Of a stretch of 64,000 nt of DNA, positions 48,848-60,600 are shown in pieces. The DNA lies in contig NC_061787.1 of the NCBI RefSeq assembly GCF_022458985.1, forward strand, positions 962,001-1,026,000, written 5' to 3'. The notes below the pieces were generated by a model. The model was given only the letters and a program-made list of their open reading frames with translations, was not told the DNA's origin and did not search any database. This DNA is from Mugil cephalus (Eukaryota; Chordata; Actinopteri; Mugiliformes; Mugilidae). The translations under genes were made by a program, and so were the position numbers. Numbering within the stretch: the stretch's first letter is position 1; each line of letters begins with the position of its first letter.

Positions 48848-49960
48848 ATGACTCTGAACATCAGCAGAGTTTCACATGAGTCAAGAAAGAGGACGAAGAG
48901 AAGTCAAACTAACAAATTAAACAGGAATATTAGACATGTGTATGTGTTTATTCAGGAAAATGAGCCAATATTAAATTTACTAATCAGTGAAGTCAATGTG
49001 ATGAGACTCAGTTCCTGGTTTAGTTTCTATGAATCAGGGATTTGTCTCATGTTTGTGTTGAAGTGTGTGATGACAACAGATCAAAGGAGCTTTGTGAGGA
49101 GCTCAGAAAAAGAGTTGTTGTTGCTCATCAGGCTGGAAAAGGTTCCACAACCATCTCTAAAGAGTCTGGAAGCCACAAATAATCCACAGAGAGTCAGACA
49201 GATTGAAGACGACTGTTCCCCTCCACAGGAGTGGTCCACCAACAAACATCACTCCATCATAGTGGGAGAGGAACCAGAGGAACCCAGGGGAACTTCTAAG
49301 CAGCTAAAGGCCTCTCTCACATTGGCTGATGTTCATGTTGATGAATCCACTCAACAACCAAAGACACTGCTCTCTGTCCACAAAGAACATGTGGGACAAT
49401 GTTCAGTGGACAGATGAGACCAGAGTAGAATAGTTTGGTTTAAATGTTTGGAGATGAACCAACACTGCATTCCAGCATCAGAACCTCGTCCCTCCATGAA
49501 ACATGGGGGCGCTAATGTCCTGGTTTGTTCCTGTTCTGCTGCATCTGCTCATCATTGATGGACCAATGAACTGTGAATTCTACCAGTGAACTCTGAAAGA
49601 AAATGTCAGGACATGAGTCCATGAGCTGAATGTGAAGAGAAACTGGTCATGAGGAAGACAAGGAGCCCAAGAACACCAGTGGTTCTCCAGAAGAACCAGA
49701 TGAATGTTTAGGAACAAGTCAAAGTCCTGACCTTCATCCAGTAGAAATGTTGGAGCATCAGCTGATGAGAGGAAACCACCAACATCTCACAACTCAGCTG
49801 GTTCTGATCTGGGATCAGATTAGACCCTGATCAGCTGTTACCAGGAACATTAAGTCTGAAGGACTCACAGACTCACACACTGGACACAAGGACTCAACAA
49901 CATGTGAACACATTAATTTATCCGAATAAATAAATACACAACTCTAATATTTCTGTTTCA
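48848..49960 (+). mobile_element. Degraded Tc1-like transposon
   Basis: Plus-strand pieces in the order of a Tc1 transposase: the HTH/linker region with PSLKSLEATNNPQRVRQIED, then atgttcagtggacagatgag followed by accagagtagaatagtttgg (W-T-D-E-T plus the following segment), a catgggggcgctaatgtcct (HGGG.V) stretch, and a tail near 49680-49760 (ttctccagaagaaccagatg, ccttcatccag). Frame breaks at about 49417 and later make it inactive. Confidence 0.78.
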
Positions 49961-50292
49961 TTAGTTTGTTAGTAAAGATAATTATTGACATGTTTCAGGA
50001 GTCAGAATAAAGATCATGTTTCAATGTCTCCTGGAGGTGAAAGGATTCGGATTCACGTGTCTGTGTGTGTGTTTGTGTGTGTGCGTTGTTTATTGTTGTA
50101 CCGCTACGCGCTTGTAGTGAAGGCTGACGTTTGTTACGTGACGGTGCTCGGGTCCGTGGCAGCCAGACAACACTCACGCGCTCTGCAGAAGGGGGGCGGG
50201 AGTCTCTATACAAGCTGTCCCCCACCCCGGGGTGGGACCCCAGAGGACTCCGGACCGGCCTCAGCTCACAGGCCGCCAGGCAGCGGCGAGAC

Positions 50293-51132
50293 ATGCCCCG
50301 ACCACCTCTCCAGTTCCACGCCGACGGAGAGTCGCCCTCGTCGGGTCACTCTGTAGAGAACGGCCTGGAGGAGGCGGAGGAGGTGGAGGAGGAGGTGGAG
50401 GATGAAGGAGACCTGGACGACACGGTGGACGCGTCTCATCTGGAAAGGTTTATGAAGGACAGACGGAGAGCCCAGTCCCTCCCCGCGTACCCGGCGGCGC
50501 TCCTGGACGGAGTCCCCGGGAGCAACGAGAGGAAGAGGGTGAAGTTCGCCGACAGCATGGGGCTGACCCTGGAGAGCGTCAAGCACTTCAGCTCTCTGGA
50601 GGAGCCGGAGATCCCCAGCAAGGTCCTGTCCAGACACAAGAGCTTCCCGCCGCAGCAGCAGGGGGTGCTCAACGACCTGTGCCAGAGCTTCAAGTCCGGC
50701 CTGGGCACAGACCGGCTGGTCGCTTGTTTCCCGGAGCTCCGGGACGCGGAGCTGAGAGTCCAGCGGCTCCGGGTCTGCCTGGAGAAGGTCGTCATCACCC
50801 AGTTCGACGTGCGGGGACAGATCCGGGTCTTAAACTGCTGCAGCGACCAGGAGGTGGGAGTGAGGTACACCTTCAACGAGTGGCTCTCCTACGTGGACGC
50901 GCAGGCTCCGCCCGTGGCCGCCGAGGAGCCGGGCTGTGCGGGGCAGCGCTTCGCCTTCACCGTGTACACGCCGCCCTTCATGGACCCCAGCTCGGCCGTG
51001 CACTTCGCCGTGTACCTGAGAGGCGAGGAGGGGGAGTTCTGGGACAACAACGAGGGGCAGAACTACACCCTGAGGTACCGAAGCATGTCCGGTAACGCGC
51101 CCTCAGTCAGCGCCGCTTTCCACGCCACATGA
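50293..51132 (+). CDS. ppp1r3g: Protein phosphatase 1 regulatory subunit 3G (single exon)
   Basis: Glycogen-targeting subunit that brings PP1 to glycogen and favours glycogen synthase activation. The protein is 279 aa, starting at the first in-frame ATG (50293); upstream in-frame sequence is open but has no ATG. Seen: an acidic N-terminal run, a basic RRRAQSLP segment (57-64), the PP1-docking RVxF motif RVKF at 82-85, the family signature LTLESVKHFSSLEEPEIPSK then VLSRHKSFP (91-119), and a CBM21 carbohydrate-binding domain (about 150-265) with VRYTFNEW at 190-197 and the glycogen-binding WDNNEGQNYTLRY at 250-262. The VKHF...EEP and N-GxNYTLRY details fit 3G better than 3B, 3C or 3D. Intronless structure is normal for the family. 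GC content and CpG density are well above the neighbourhood. Confidence 0.93.
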   Translation: MPRPPLQFHADGESPSSGHSVENGLEEAEEVEEEVEDEGDLDDTVDASHLERFMKDRRRAQSLPAYPAALLDGVPGSNERKRVKFADSMGLTLESVKHFSSLEEPEIPSKVLSRHKSFPPQQQGVLNDLCQSFKSGLGTDRLVACFPELRDAELRVQRLRVCLEKVVITQFDVRGQIRVLNCCSDQEVGVRYTFNEWLSYVDAQAPPVAAEEPGCAGQRFAFTVYTPPFMDPSSAVHFAVYLRGEEGEFWDNNEGQNYTLRYRSMSGNAPSVSAAFHAT

Positions 51133-51427
51133 GCCGTGCGTAAAAACGCGCCACCCGTGCGTAAAAGTCCCTCCAGCAGCAGCGCCAGAGCCGCACCTGC
51201 TCCTTCCCGTTTATTCTGTGTCGTGTCGAGTCTATTTGAGATTAGAAAACCTCTCTTGACTTTCAGAAGGACAACGACTCAAAGACAGTTCTGGACTCTC
51301 ATTCTCTCCGGAGGACAGAAAGCACAGCGGCAGGTTCTGGATGAACTGTTGAACCACTGACACCAGGTCACCGCTGCTCCAGGACTCAAACTGCTGAAAA
51401 AAAGATGTGGAAAAATAGATTTTCTGT

Positions 51428-51433
51428 AATAAA
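51428..51433 (+). terminator. Poly(A) signal of ppp1r3g
   Basis: AATAAA about 300 bases after the stop codon, giving a short 3' UTR. Confidence 0.5.
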
Positions 51434-52608
51434 AACATACTAACACCAGCCTGATGTGTCGTGTTGATTGTAAACCTGCAGGAACCGCTCTTCTAATAAA
51501 GAAAACCGCTGCTCAGGTGAGTTTCTCCTCAACCAAGAGAACAAAGACGAACAGAACGAGTCTGAGTCATTTAGAAATAAAATGTAATAAATCCATTTTT
51601 TTGAAGACTCCAGATGAACTGGGGTTAAAAGTTAAAGTTCAGACCTTCTCGCATCTTGTGTTTCATCCCAAATGCACAAATATTTAATAAAAGAAGCCAG
51701 AGTCCTGCCTCAGTCACTGTTATAAAAGATCATCTGACACAGAAAAGCTCCGTCAGTGATGTTTGTTCATTAGTGATGAGTCTGTTAAAATATTCTGTCC
51801 TTGTAGATGTTGACGAACTAAATAATTAATCTAAATAAATCTAAACAAGAATTAACAAGTGAAAGTATTTAATATGAGCACACGGGTGTGATTCTGTGTT
51901 AAATATCGATGTGGTCACGTGTAGTTTAGTGTCTTTATTTCCTTTATTTCCAGAGATTACAGTTAGTGCAGGAGTTTCCAGGTCTGAGTTTAGAATAATA
52001 AGTTAAACAGCTTCATCAGAGACATCAGCTGTTAAAGTAATGATGTCCATTTACATCCAGAGAAACTGAGTTCAGATCTGGAGACTCTGGAGATGAACAT
52101 GACGTCTGAACTCTGACGAAGAGTCACGATGCTAATGTCAGTTAACAGAGAGAGAAACTACTGAGCATCAATAAGGTGCTGGAGCAGGGAGGGGTCAGAG
52201 GTCACGATCTGTGTCACAGACCTGGTCAGGGAGGAGCTGTATTCAGACACACATTGGTCCAAGGTGAGAAGAGGCAGAATCAAACCTTTCTGGAGGAGGA
52301 AGCAGCTTCGGTTGCTCTGGTTTTTAAACCGGAAACAACAGAGAAAAACACACGTGTTTTGAAAAATGTCAAAGTGATTTAAAGTGGCAAACCAGAGTCA
52401 GGTTATTGGAAAGAGACCAAGATAAATAGCAGCAGGTTAACATGCCAATGCTAATGTTAGCAGAGTAAACTCATCTGGAGTTTTACATGACGATGTGTTT
52501 AACTTGGATGTTTTTAACCCTTTACACGACACTCACCAAAATAAACCTCAACTATAGATTTTTACCTTATTTTCTAATGTTCCTGAGTTAAATCCAGATG
52601 AATGAATG

Positions 52609-52703
52609 TCTCATATCTGGTTCCTGGTCTCATATCTGGTTCCTGGTCTCATATCTGGTTCCTGGTCTCATGTCTGGTTCCTGGTCTCATATCTGGTTCC
52701 TGG
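52609..52703. repeat. 19 bp tandem repeat, five copies
   Basis: Five copies of tctcatatctggttcctgg. The fourth has one change (catgtct). Confidence 0.95.
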
Positions 52704-54369
52704 TCCTTAAACTGATGTAAACATGTATTTGTCACATTAGAAAATCATCAACATCATCACATTAGAAACATTAGGACACTTGTTCTTCTTCATGGTTCCT
52801 AATAAACCAGGTCAGAGGGGGGACCTTGTAGACCACATTAGACCCTGATTAGACCTGACAATGTTTCCTGGATCTTCTCTGATTGGCTCAATGAAAACCA
52901 CATGACAAGAAACCTCACTGAGAGGAACCAGGAACCACGTTACCACATATAGTTCCTGGTCCATGAAGGGTTAAAGAGACCAGTTTTTTATTGAGACCCG
53001 TCGGGTCCTTGTCCCCGCTGCAGTCCATCAGCTCCGTCCCCAGGACAAAGTCCAGAAGTCCTCGGAAAAAAGTTGTGCTAACAAACCTGCCGGGTCCTGT
53101 TTGGTCTGTCAACACGGAGACAGATCTGTGTCACTGTCACTAGAGCGGCTGCTGCCACCAGACTCCACTGTAAAACTGGTCGATTTAAGACTTTAAGATT
53201 CAAAGTGACTTCTCATTTGAAATAGAGTCTTCGTTCTGCTGCAGCTCCTCTGTGTCTGTCCAGAATCATCTTCTGTTTGTTCCATCTTCAGTGTAGAATC
53301 AGTCTCAAGGCATAAAAATAAAAAATAAATAAATAAAAATCCCACTGTGAGATAATCTAATGGATTCTCTGATTTTAACCAGGTTTTATGAGGATTCATT
53401 ACATTGTACTTTGTTTTTTATTTTGCACTTTTATTTTTCGTCGCACAATTTCATTTGTGCAATAAAAAGCATAAAGTCTCAGTTCTCTCTCTGCTCACTT
53501 TTGTTTCTCACACATTCCTTTGCTCCTTGACTTTAAATAAATCCTTCTTTGTAGTATTTCTATGGACAGATTGGTCGACCTCCAGATCTGGACCCGTGTG
53601 TCAGAATTGATCGTTTGTTGGGGGTAAATTCAGACTCTGTGTGTGTTCAGGTGACGAAACGCCAATCATCTGTTGAGCAACTCCATCTTTTCTGTGTCCT
53701 CAAACCAACAGATGCGTCTATAAATAGCAGCGACTTGTCCCTCGGGGTCAGTCACCTGCTTCACCTTCACCTAAACCAAACGCACCTCTGAGCTCAGCCC
53801 AGCTCCGGTCATGCTGTTTGTGTGTGACGGCTGTATAGAGGCATTATAGAGGCATTATAGAGGCACGCTCCTCCTCCACGATCTGGTTTCATAAAATATA
53901 ATTCTATAAGAACCTGACCACAGAAGAGTGGCAGCAAAAACAGGCTGCACGCTCCTCACTGAGAATAACTGCATTCAGCCAGACTCTCACACAGTCTCCA
54001 TCATATCACTCCTTTAAAGTTAATGCATTGTTTCTGCAGCAGGTAACAGACGTTTTCATTGTTTCCTTGTATAAATGTCGTATGTTACTGTGCACACGTT
54101 GCATGAATGAAACTGTTTTTATTGTTTCTGAACCTCCATAAAACACCTGAACCTCTTGGCTGTGAGCATTGTGCCTCTATCAAATAAAGAACTGAAGTGA
54201 ATTGAATTTGTTTGGCCATCACAGTGACACATGTACGAGTCAGAGCGACAGGAGCACGAAGCAGAACTAAACTAGAAGCTCAGATAAATGAGATAAATGA
54301 CATTTAATCCGAGTCTCGAGTCTTCAGGTTTGTCTTTGGCTGTAAGTAAACAGCTCCTTTAAAGTGGAG

Positions 54370-55480
54370 CCAAATCATGTAGAGCTCCCCCTGGTGGCTG
54401 GAGGCTGCAGTATAGGTCATAAGCTCCACCCCCTCCACGTTAGTGGGCGGGACTAAATCACTAAAAGACACGTCAAATAATCATTTTTCAAGAATGGTTT
54501 TACATGTTCAAGTGTCAGTTTTCGTTATAGATGGTATGAATGTGACGTCACAGCTAGCGAAGTCTCCATGGTTACGGCCACTGAGCGGCAAAAAGTGACA
54601 GTTGAGCACAAAGATTAGCATCATAGACTTTAATAGGATCTAAACTGTATCGCTGCATTAGAAGAAACAACTGGAATCCAGACTCAGGTGCCTGGTGCTG
54701 TGGTTCATTTAGTGTCAGATAATATTAATTTAGTTTATAAGTTTGTGGATATTGTTGTTTTGTCGTAGTTACGGCCGACAGTAACTATTTCAGCTCCAAC
54801 AATAAAACAATAAAGTGAATATTTGTGATCAGTCCTCGTCATCCTTTTAACGCTACAGTATTATATGGCTAACGTTACTTCTCAGTAAAGCTCTTAGCAT
54901 TAGCATCTTTTATTTAGCTACATTTAACAGAACTGAAATGAACTGAAACTGAGGCTGATCCACTTTTCCTAATAAGCAGGTTCTCTAGTCCAAAGCTGAT
55001 GGAGCTGTGTTGTATATAAAGCTCATACGTTAGCATCATGTAGTATTTCCTATATCTAAATATCAGCAGAACTGATTTCTGACCACATGTTCGTGGACCA
55101 TTTGTTATCTGGTAGTTTGGATCATTGTTGAGTCCAGTTGTTCTTAATTTGATCTGATAATCCTCATTTTTCCCGGTCTCACTGTATTTACTGAAACATT
55201 TCACCACGTTTTAGCCACTCAGGGGGGCGTGGCCTCAGGAGGAAGTGATGTCAATGCATATCTTCTATTCGACGCTATAGAAACAGGATGTGACATCATG
55301 ATGGCTACAAGTTGCCATGCCAACCACTCCGTAAAGCGGCCCCATAGGTAAAGCAGAGTGTAGTATTAATAAATCGAAAACAGCCGCCAGTCGTTTTCCT
55401 TCAGCTTTCAAAAGCGTGGGCGGGGCATCGATATCGTGGCCCCGCCCTCGGACAGCACTGGCTCCATAATCACAAGATGT
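54370..55480 (+). repeat. Dispersed CCCCCTGGTGGC repeat family, copy split by other sequence
   Basis: The left part (54376 on, gagctccccctggtggctgg, then aagctccaccccctccacg) and right part (55270-55470, caggatgtgacatcatgatg, gttgccatgccaacc, gtgggcggggcatcgatatc) are the same family as 43640-44090. They are separated by about 600 extra bases. Confidence 0.65.
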
Positions 55481-55979
55481 TTCCTCTGTGTCCCCATGAA
55501 CATAACATCAGTTTGGCCAATGAGAGGAGGTGGATACATGGTGTCCATATTTATATACAGTCTATGGTCTTTGGAGGTTTTCCTGAAACACAAAGACTGA
55601 GAAGTCAGTTCTGTATCGTGTCATCTGATACAGATTCAAAGGGCATCTCAGCGTCTGGTTGGCTCAGTTGGTTAGAGTGTGGACCAACCGACGTTTAAGG
55701 AAGCAATGAATAAGAAATTTAAAGGATAAATTCAAAAGAAACAAGCTGCTCGTAGGGACGGTAGAGGACGTCTCATCCAAGCAGAAAGAAAACTTCCAGG
55801 TGAGAATCTGATTCCAGACTCACATGTGAGTTTCAGGTGGAAAGATAAAAACTCTCCTCAGAAACGTCTTCAACAAACTCTCCAAGTCAAGTTTTCAGTC
55901 GTCATCCAGGTGACTGATAAACGTGGACGTCAAATCAAACAGAAACCAAAAACCCTCGAAGGCGTCATGATGAGAATAA

Positions 55980-55985
55980 TTTATT
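55980..55985 (-). terminator. Poly(A) signal for lyrm4
   Basis: Minus-strand AATAAA about 250 bases after the predicted lyrm4 stop codon. Confidence 0.45.
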
Positions 55986-56233
55986 GAGTGAGTGGTTTTG
56001 GTCATAAATCAGCTCCTTACACGTCATCACACTAACACGTAATCAGAGGATGATGAGTCTGACCGGTGCCTCTAAAACTGGTTATAAGTCAAACTCTGAG
56101 CTTCTCTGCAGCATCCCTCCTCCTACATCTCCCACAATGCTCTTCACCCTTCCACTCAGCCACAGTTCATATAAACTGGATGTCGGTAGCGTTGATGACG
56201 TTCCTCCTCCTCCTCCTCCTCCTCCAGCCGTCT

Positions 56234-56281
56234 CTACTCCACCACGATCTTCTGGGTCTCGTACATCTTTCCTATGGAGAC
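56234..56281 (-). CDS. lyrm4: Last coding exon of lyrm4 (ISD11), upstream exons not in view
   Basis: After acceptor gtgtctctgcag the minus strand reads VSIGKMYETQKIVVE then TAG. This matches the C-terminal segment of LYRM4, the small LYR-motif protein that stabilises the NFS1 cysteine desulfurase for mitochondrial Fe-S cluster assembly (human tail VHIGQLYSTDKLIIE). The human exon also begins at this point in phase 0. The orientation, convergent with ppp1r3g, is the same as in human 6p25. The LYR motif itself is on earlier exons, which I did not find between 56300 and 64000, so they probably lie to the right of the window. The fish tail lacks the last seven residues of the human one. Confidence 0.75.
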   Translation of the reverse strand, partial: VSIGKMYETQKIVVE

Positions 56282-57188
56282 CTGCAGAGACACGAACACC
56301 ACGTAAAGACACACTGCAAAGTTCACAGGTACACAAACCTGCCTTCTTCACTGGTCTGATCCATATTCATGATCCAGGTCTCTGTGGAGAGGTAAGACCT
56401 CAGAGAACGATTCCCAGCGCTGGTAACATCGTGGTTGTTACTATGTTGGATTAATATGTGACAAAGTAAAGAAGCTAACACCCTGATAGCGACGACATCA
56501 GGTACTGACAAAACCCTGGACTAGAACTGGACCGAGAGGTTCTAGAAATCCCACAAAGCTCTCACATACCTCCAGAGGCTTTAGTAAAAGTAGAACTAAA
56601 AATAGAACCAATCAGAGTCTCCATTAGGAAAACAGAAGCACCCAGAGCGTCCCACTAGGTTTGTATCTATTGAACAAACAGTTCAACCCTGGTCCACTTT
56701 ATTTAGTCTGTACATCATCAGAACATTGTGCACATCACAGAATCAGTAGGAATGTTAATGTTAATGTTAATGAGCACAGCACATTTAGACCGTCCCGTTG
56801 AGGAGGCCTTGAGTTGCTGTAGATGTGTTCATGTCGCAATAAAAAGTGAAAAAGAAGTTTTTATCTTGCTGTTTGTTCTGGAGGTGACACAGATCAGTGA
56901 CTAGACTAACATCTAAAACATGTTTTTAATGCAACGTGTTCTACCTTCACCATCCACCACTCCACCCCTACTTGAGAGACATTTACAAAAAACAAAAAAG
57001 CAAAACCAAACACCTTATTGCAGGTACCATCAGGCTACACGACACTCAGTGGAACGTAGCGTGTTTTTCGGCTGGATTGGGTCAAAGGATCTGCTGCTAA
57101 TGGTCTAGAGGAGTCTGTGCCTCCACAGGTCAGCGAGATATACACAACTTTCTCCATAAGGCTGTTATCTACGCATCTAACTCTGCAG

Positions 57189-57222
57189 GGAACCAAGGAA
57201 CCAAGGAACCAAGGAACCAAGG
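57189..57222. repeat. 8 bp tandem repeat GGAACCAA
   Basis: Four copies of ggaaccaa in a row. Confidence 0.92.
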
Positions 57223-57396
57223 CCCTGAGTCACGCTGGCTAGCAGGCTACAGCTAACGTTCAGAATAAGACGCTGATGGCGTGTTTCATGTCCAGAGAGT
57301 CGCTGTGCTCTGTCGATACAAACCAGCTGATCTGTCAAATAGAGGAGCCAATTATGGAGGAGTGTGGACAGCTGTACACTATGTACACACTGAGTG

Positions 57397-57428
57397 TGTG
57401 TGTGTGCGTGTGTGTGTGTGTGTGTGCG
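57397..57428. repeat. (TG)n microsatellite
   Basis: Mostly uninterrupted tg repeat with two cg interruptions, ending in gcgcgc. Confidence 0.9.
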
Positions 57429-57551
57429 CGCATGGGCCACAGTTCACAATTGATTTTGTCATTTTTTTCCTCGACATAAACACAAGAACGTGATCTACAG
57501 AACACTGAACACGTAGCGTCTGCCAGTCTGAGCACGCTGCAGAATTAACAT

Positions 57552-57670
57552 TAAAAGCCATAACATTATGACCACTGACTGTCGGCTCCTGTCGGTGGGT
57601 GGGATACACAGCACAGCAAATTAACATGTTGTCCTAAATGTTGATGTTAGAAGCAGGAAAAATGGTCAAG
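57552..57670 (+). mobile_element. End fragment of the same Tc1-like family as 20291-20925
   Basis: Begins agccataacattatgaccac, which matches the terminal sequence of that family, then the ggtgggtgggatac segment, and stops after gcaggaaaaatggtcaag. Only the terminal part of the transposon remains. Confidence 0.65.
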
Positions 57671-60600
57671 TTGAAGGATTCGAGAAGAATCTTTCACAAG
57701 AAGAATCTACTTTGACTCGTAGCTGAACATCGCTGCAGACCAGGAACGCACCAAAGCATCAGTTACTTACGAGGGACGAACATCGAGAACCGTCTTTAAA
57801 AGAACCGGTTCCAACTGGTTCAATTCATGGTCATCATTAACCTTCATGCTTGTTGATTCTCATGGTGCTGAATCTTTACGTCAAAGCTCGTCATTCACAT
57901 CACATGACGACTGGACCGGTCCAGAGACGCTTCACTGAAACAGCTCAGCTGTAATTTATACAGCATCGTAATTTAAAGCAAAGGCACCAACACCAACGTT
58001 TAAATACAGGCTTTAAATACAGAGAGAGACGTGTGGTCAGTCTGAGCAGAGCAGAGCTAGAAAATCAAAAATCCACGGGAGGAATTGATAAAGAATCTGA
58101 TCGATGAGCAGAATCAATAATGACGTCGGTATCAGTGAAGTTTTATCGATGTCCATCCCTACTAATCACCATCGTTACTAAAAAAGACAAGATAACTGAT
58201 GGCGGCGTAAAACCCTTTCTCTCCATCGTTTTCTGACAGGAGGGGGCGCTCACGCATTTTCATAGCTCAGGTGAAAGGAGACGCGGGTCGTGTGATGTCA
58301 TACGCAGTTTGCAATACATGATATTTCAAGTAAGAAAAGGTTTTAACGTCAAATCTGATCTGACCTCCCACCACCACTCTCAGAAATATATAGAGAAACA
58401 AATAGAGATGTGAAGATACTGTGTATGTACAGAGGGTTGTTAGTTTTGCATATTTTTATTAAAATACGGAGGAAAGAAAGTGTGAACGTATGTTTAGAGG
58501 AGATCAGAGACACATTTATCACCTACAGACAATAACTCATTAAATATTTAGCACGTTTTTCATTTATTTTACGTTCAGATGTTAACAACGCTGCTTGTTC
58601 TTCACAACTTCTGATAACAAAAGTAAATAATAGTCAAATGATTTATATGTTTGTAACAAGTGTTTGGAACTACATTTAAGGCATGAAAAGCAGGTATTTA
58701 TTCATTTATTTTAATGTAAAAATGTAAAAATTAAATGAATATATCGGTTATCAGAATGTCTATGTCCGTCGACCCCATTAAATCCATACGGGCTCTGATA
58801 TAAATGATAATAAAACGATGTTGCAGAGAAGCTCGTCTCCGTGTTGCACCACCAGGGGGCACAATCCCTCCACCAACCCCTTCACTACATCCTCATCACT
58901 AATTCTGCATCATCAACCCCTCTCTCTCTCTCTCTTTACTCCATCAGAGGAGGCCCTGGCTCGTCCTGATTGGCTGCCGCATGGTGTACAAGGAAGGACG
59001 AGGGGGGGTAGCTCTCTGCACCAATCAGCTGCGAGGGGGCGTGTCTTTCATGCAAATTGTTGCGGCTGTGGCTCCTAACAAAGGGATGGCCTCCCCCCCT
59101 CCTCCCTCCCTCCCTCCCTGTCCCCTCCATCAGTTTGTTTTATCTCTCTCCGTCTTTGTCTCTGCGTCCGACTCCATGAATAAGAAAACCTGTAACACTG
59201 GGATCATTTCGTTTAGTCCAGATATCTCAGCTCGGACCAACGCAGCAGGTCAGCGGCTAATGAAGCGAAGCATGCTGGGATATTAACCACTGTTCTATCT
59301 CAGCTGGTTCTAATGATTCATCTGATTCATTTACGCTGCACTATAAACATGCAGGACTTCCTGGCCTTGAAAAGAGGGGTCCGTTCAGACCATCAGAACC
59401 TCCTCCTCCTCCCAAACCTGCAGGACATTCATACATAAAACGCTGCAGGTTCAGGCCGTTGTTTCAACTGAAGATAAAGACCAAGAGGCTGAAGAAGAGT
59501 TTCCATCCGCATCCATCCATCTACTCAACTCTGAGCCTTAAAAACCACGACATTACTGCACTTTCCACTGTAAATAACCTTCATTATACACCAGTGACTG
59601 CAGGTACTGAAACACATTGACTGTGCCACATGTGACAAATAAAACCTTAACCTTACAGTCTTATCTGAACTCAGTGGGTCTGTGAAGGTTCTCAGTCGTC
59701 CAGGTCATGGTTTATATTAAAATAAAACTGGACGTGTAGAGTTTTGAGAAGGTGTTTCATCTGAGTAGCTTCTTCAGTTCTAAGAGACTGGAGGGAAGTT
59801 CTGGTTTAAATATGAAACTCTTTTGAAGTTACATCCTACCTCAGAAACATGTTCTTTGTCTGAGAAATAATTAAAGGAAACTAACCCAGTATCGGAGATC
59901 CTATCTTATAAACTGATGGCAGATCACAGACCCACTCACGGTTTGTAGACAATGTGCTGTTTTTTGAGGGGCGGGGCTTAGCTGGAGGCAAAACATCTCA
60001 AACACTGTGGCCTGTAAACGGCCGTTAGCATATTTCAACGGACTGTTTTGGCAAGAATGGACGAGGAAATCTCACATTTTAGAGAATATACTAATACACT
60101 CACTCCCTGAGACCGTGAGTGTTATTTAAAATGTTGACTCTGACTGATGGGACTATATTCACCGACCTCTACGCTCTCACTCACTGGATGGACACTTTGA
60201 CCAAAGGACACATAGGGGACAAAGTCTGGTCCGTCTTTATCAGGTGAAGCCTCTAAAACAAAGATATTACAAGAAGTAAGTGGAACCACTGTGAAGGGGA
60301 ACGTTGCTGCTTGGACACTCTAATGTTGCATTACCTAGCGGTTAGCATTAGCATTAACATACAACAAGAATCCCCTAAATAAGGATTAACTTAACGTAAT
60401 TTCAGTCATGATTTATTCTAACACATAATGTCATCCGGACTGAAACTTCCCTCCGGTCCTTTAGAAGTGAAGAAGATTCTCAGATGAAACTTTTCAAACT
60501 CTAAAAGTCCAGATGCCTTTTTTAAAACACTTTTTGGATATGAACTCAGTGTTCCCTCGACTCTTTCTGCCCTTTGCTCCAACTTCTGATTCATCGCTTC

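Larger units (their letters stand above)
51440..55970. other. Repeat-rich spacer between ppp1r3g and lyrm4
   Basis: No conserved coding sequence. Contains the 19 bp repeat at 52609-52703, a short gcattatagag repeat near 53845, and a split copy of the dispersed CCCCCTGGTGGC family at 54370-55480. Confidence 0.5.

Noticed and set aside
50131-50292. Longer ppp1r3g start
   Set aside because: The upstream frame is open but starts at TTG and has no ATG before 50293. The family N terminus is variable, so nothing supports the extension.
55645-55690. tRNA-like segment (tggctcagttggttagagtg)
   Set aside because: It resembles an A box, but there is no B box or cloverleaf downstream. At most it is a SINE-head remnant.
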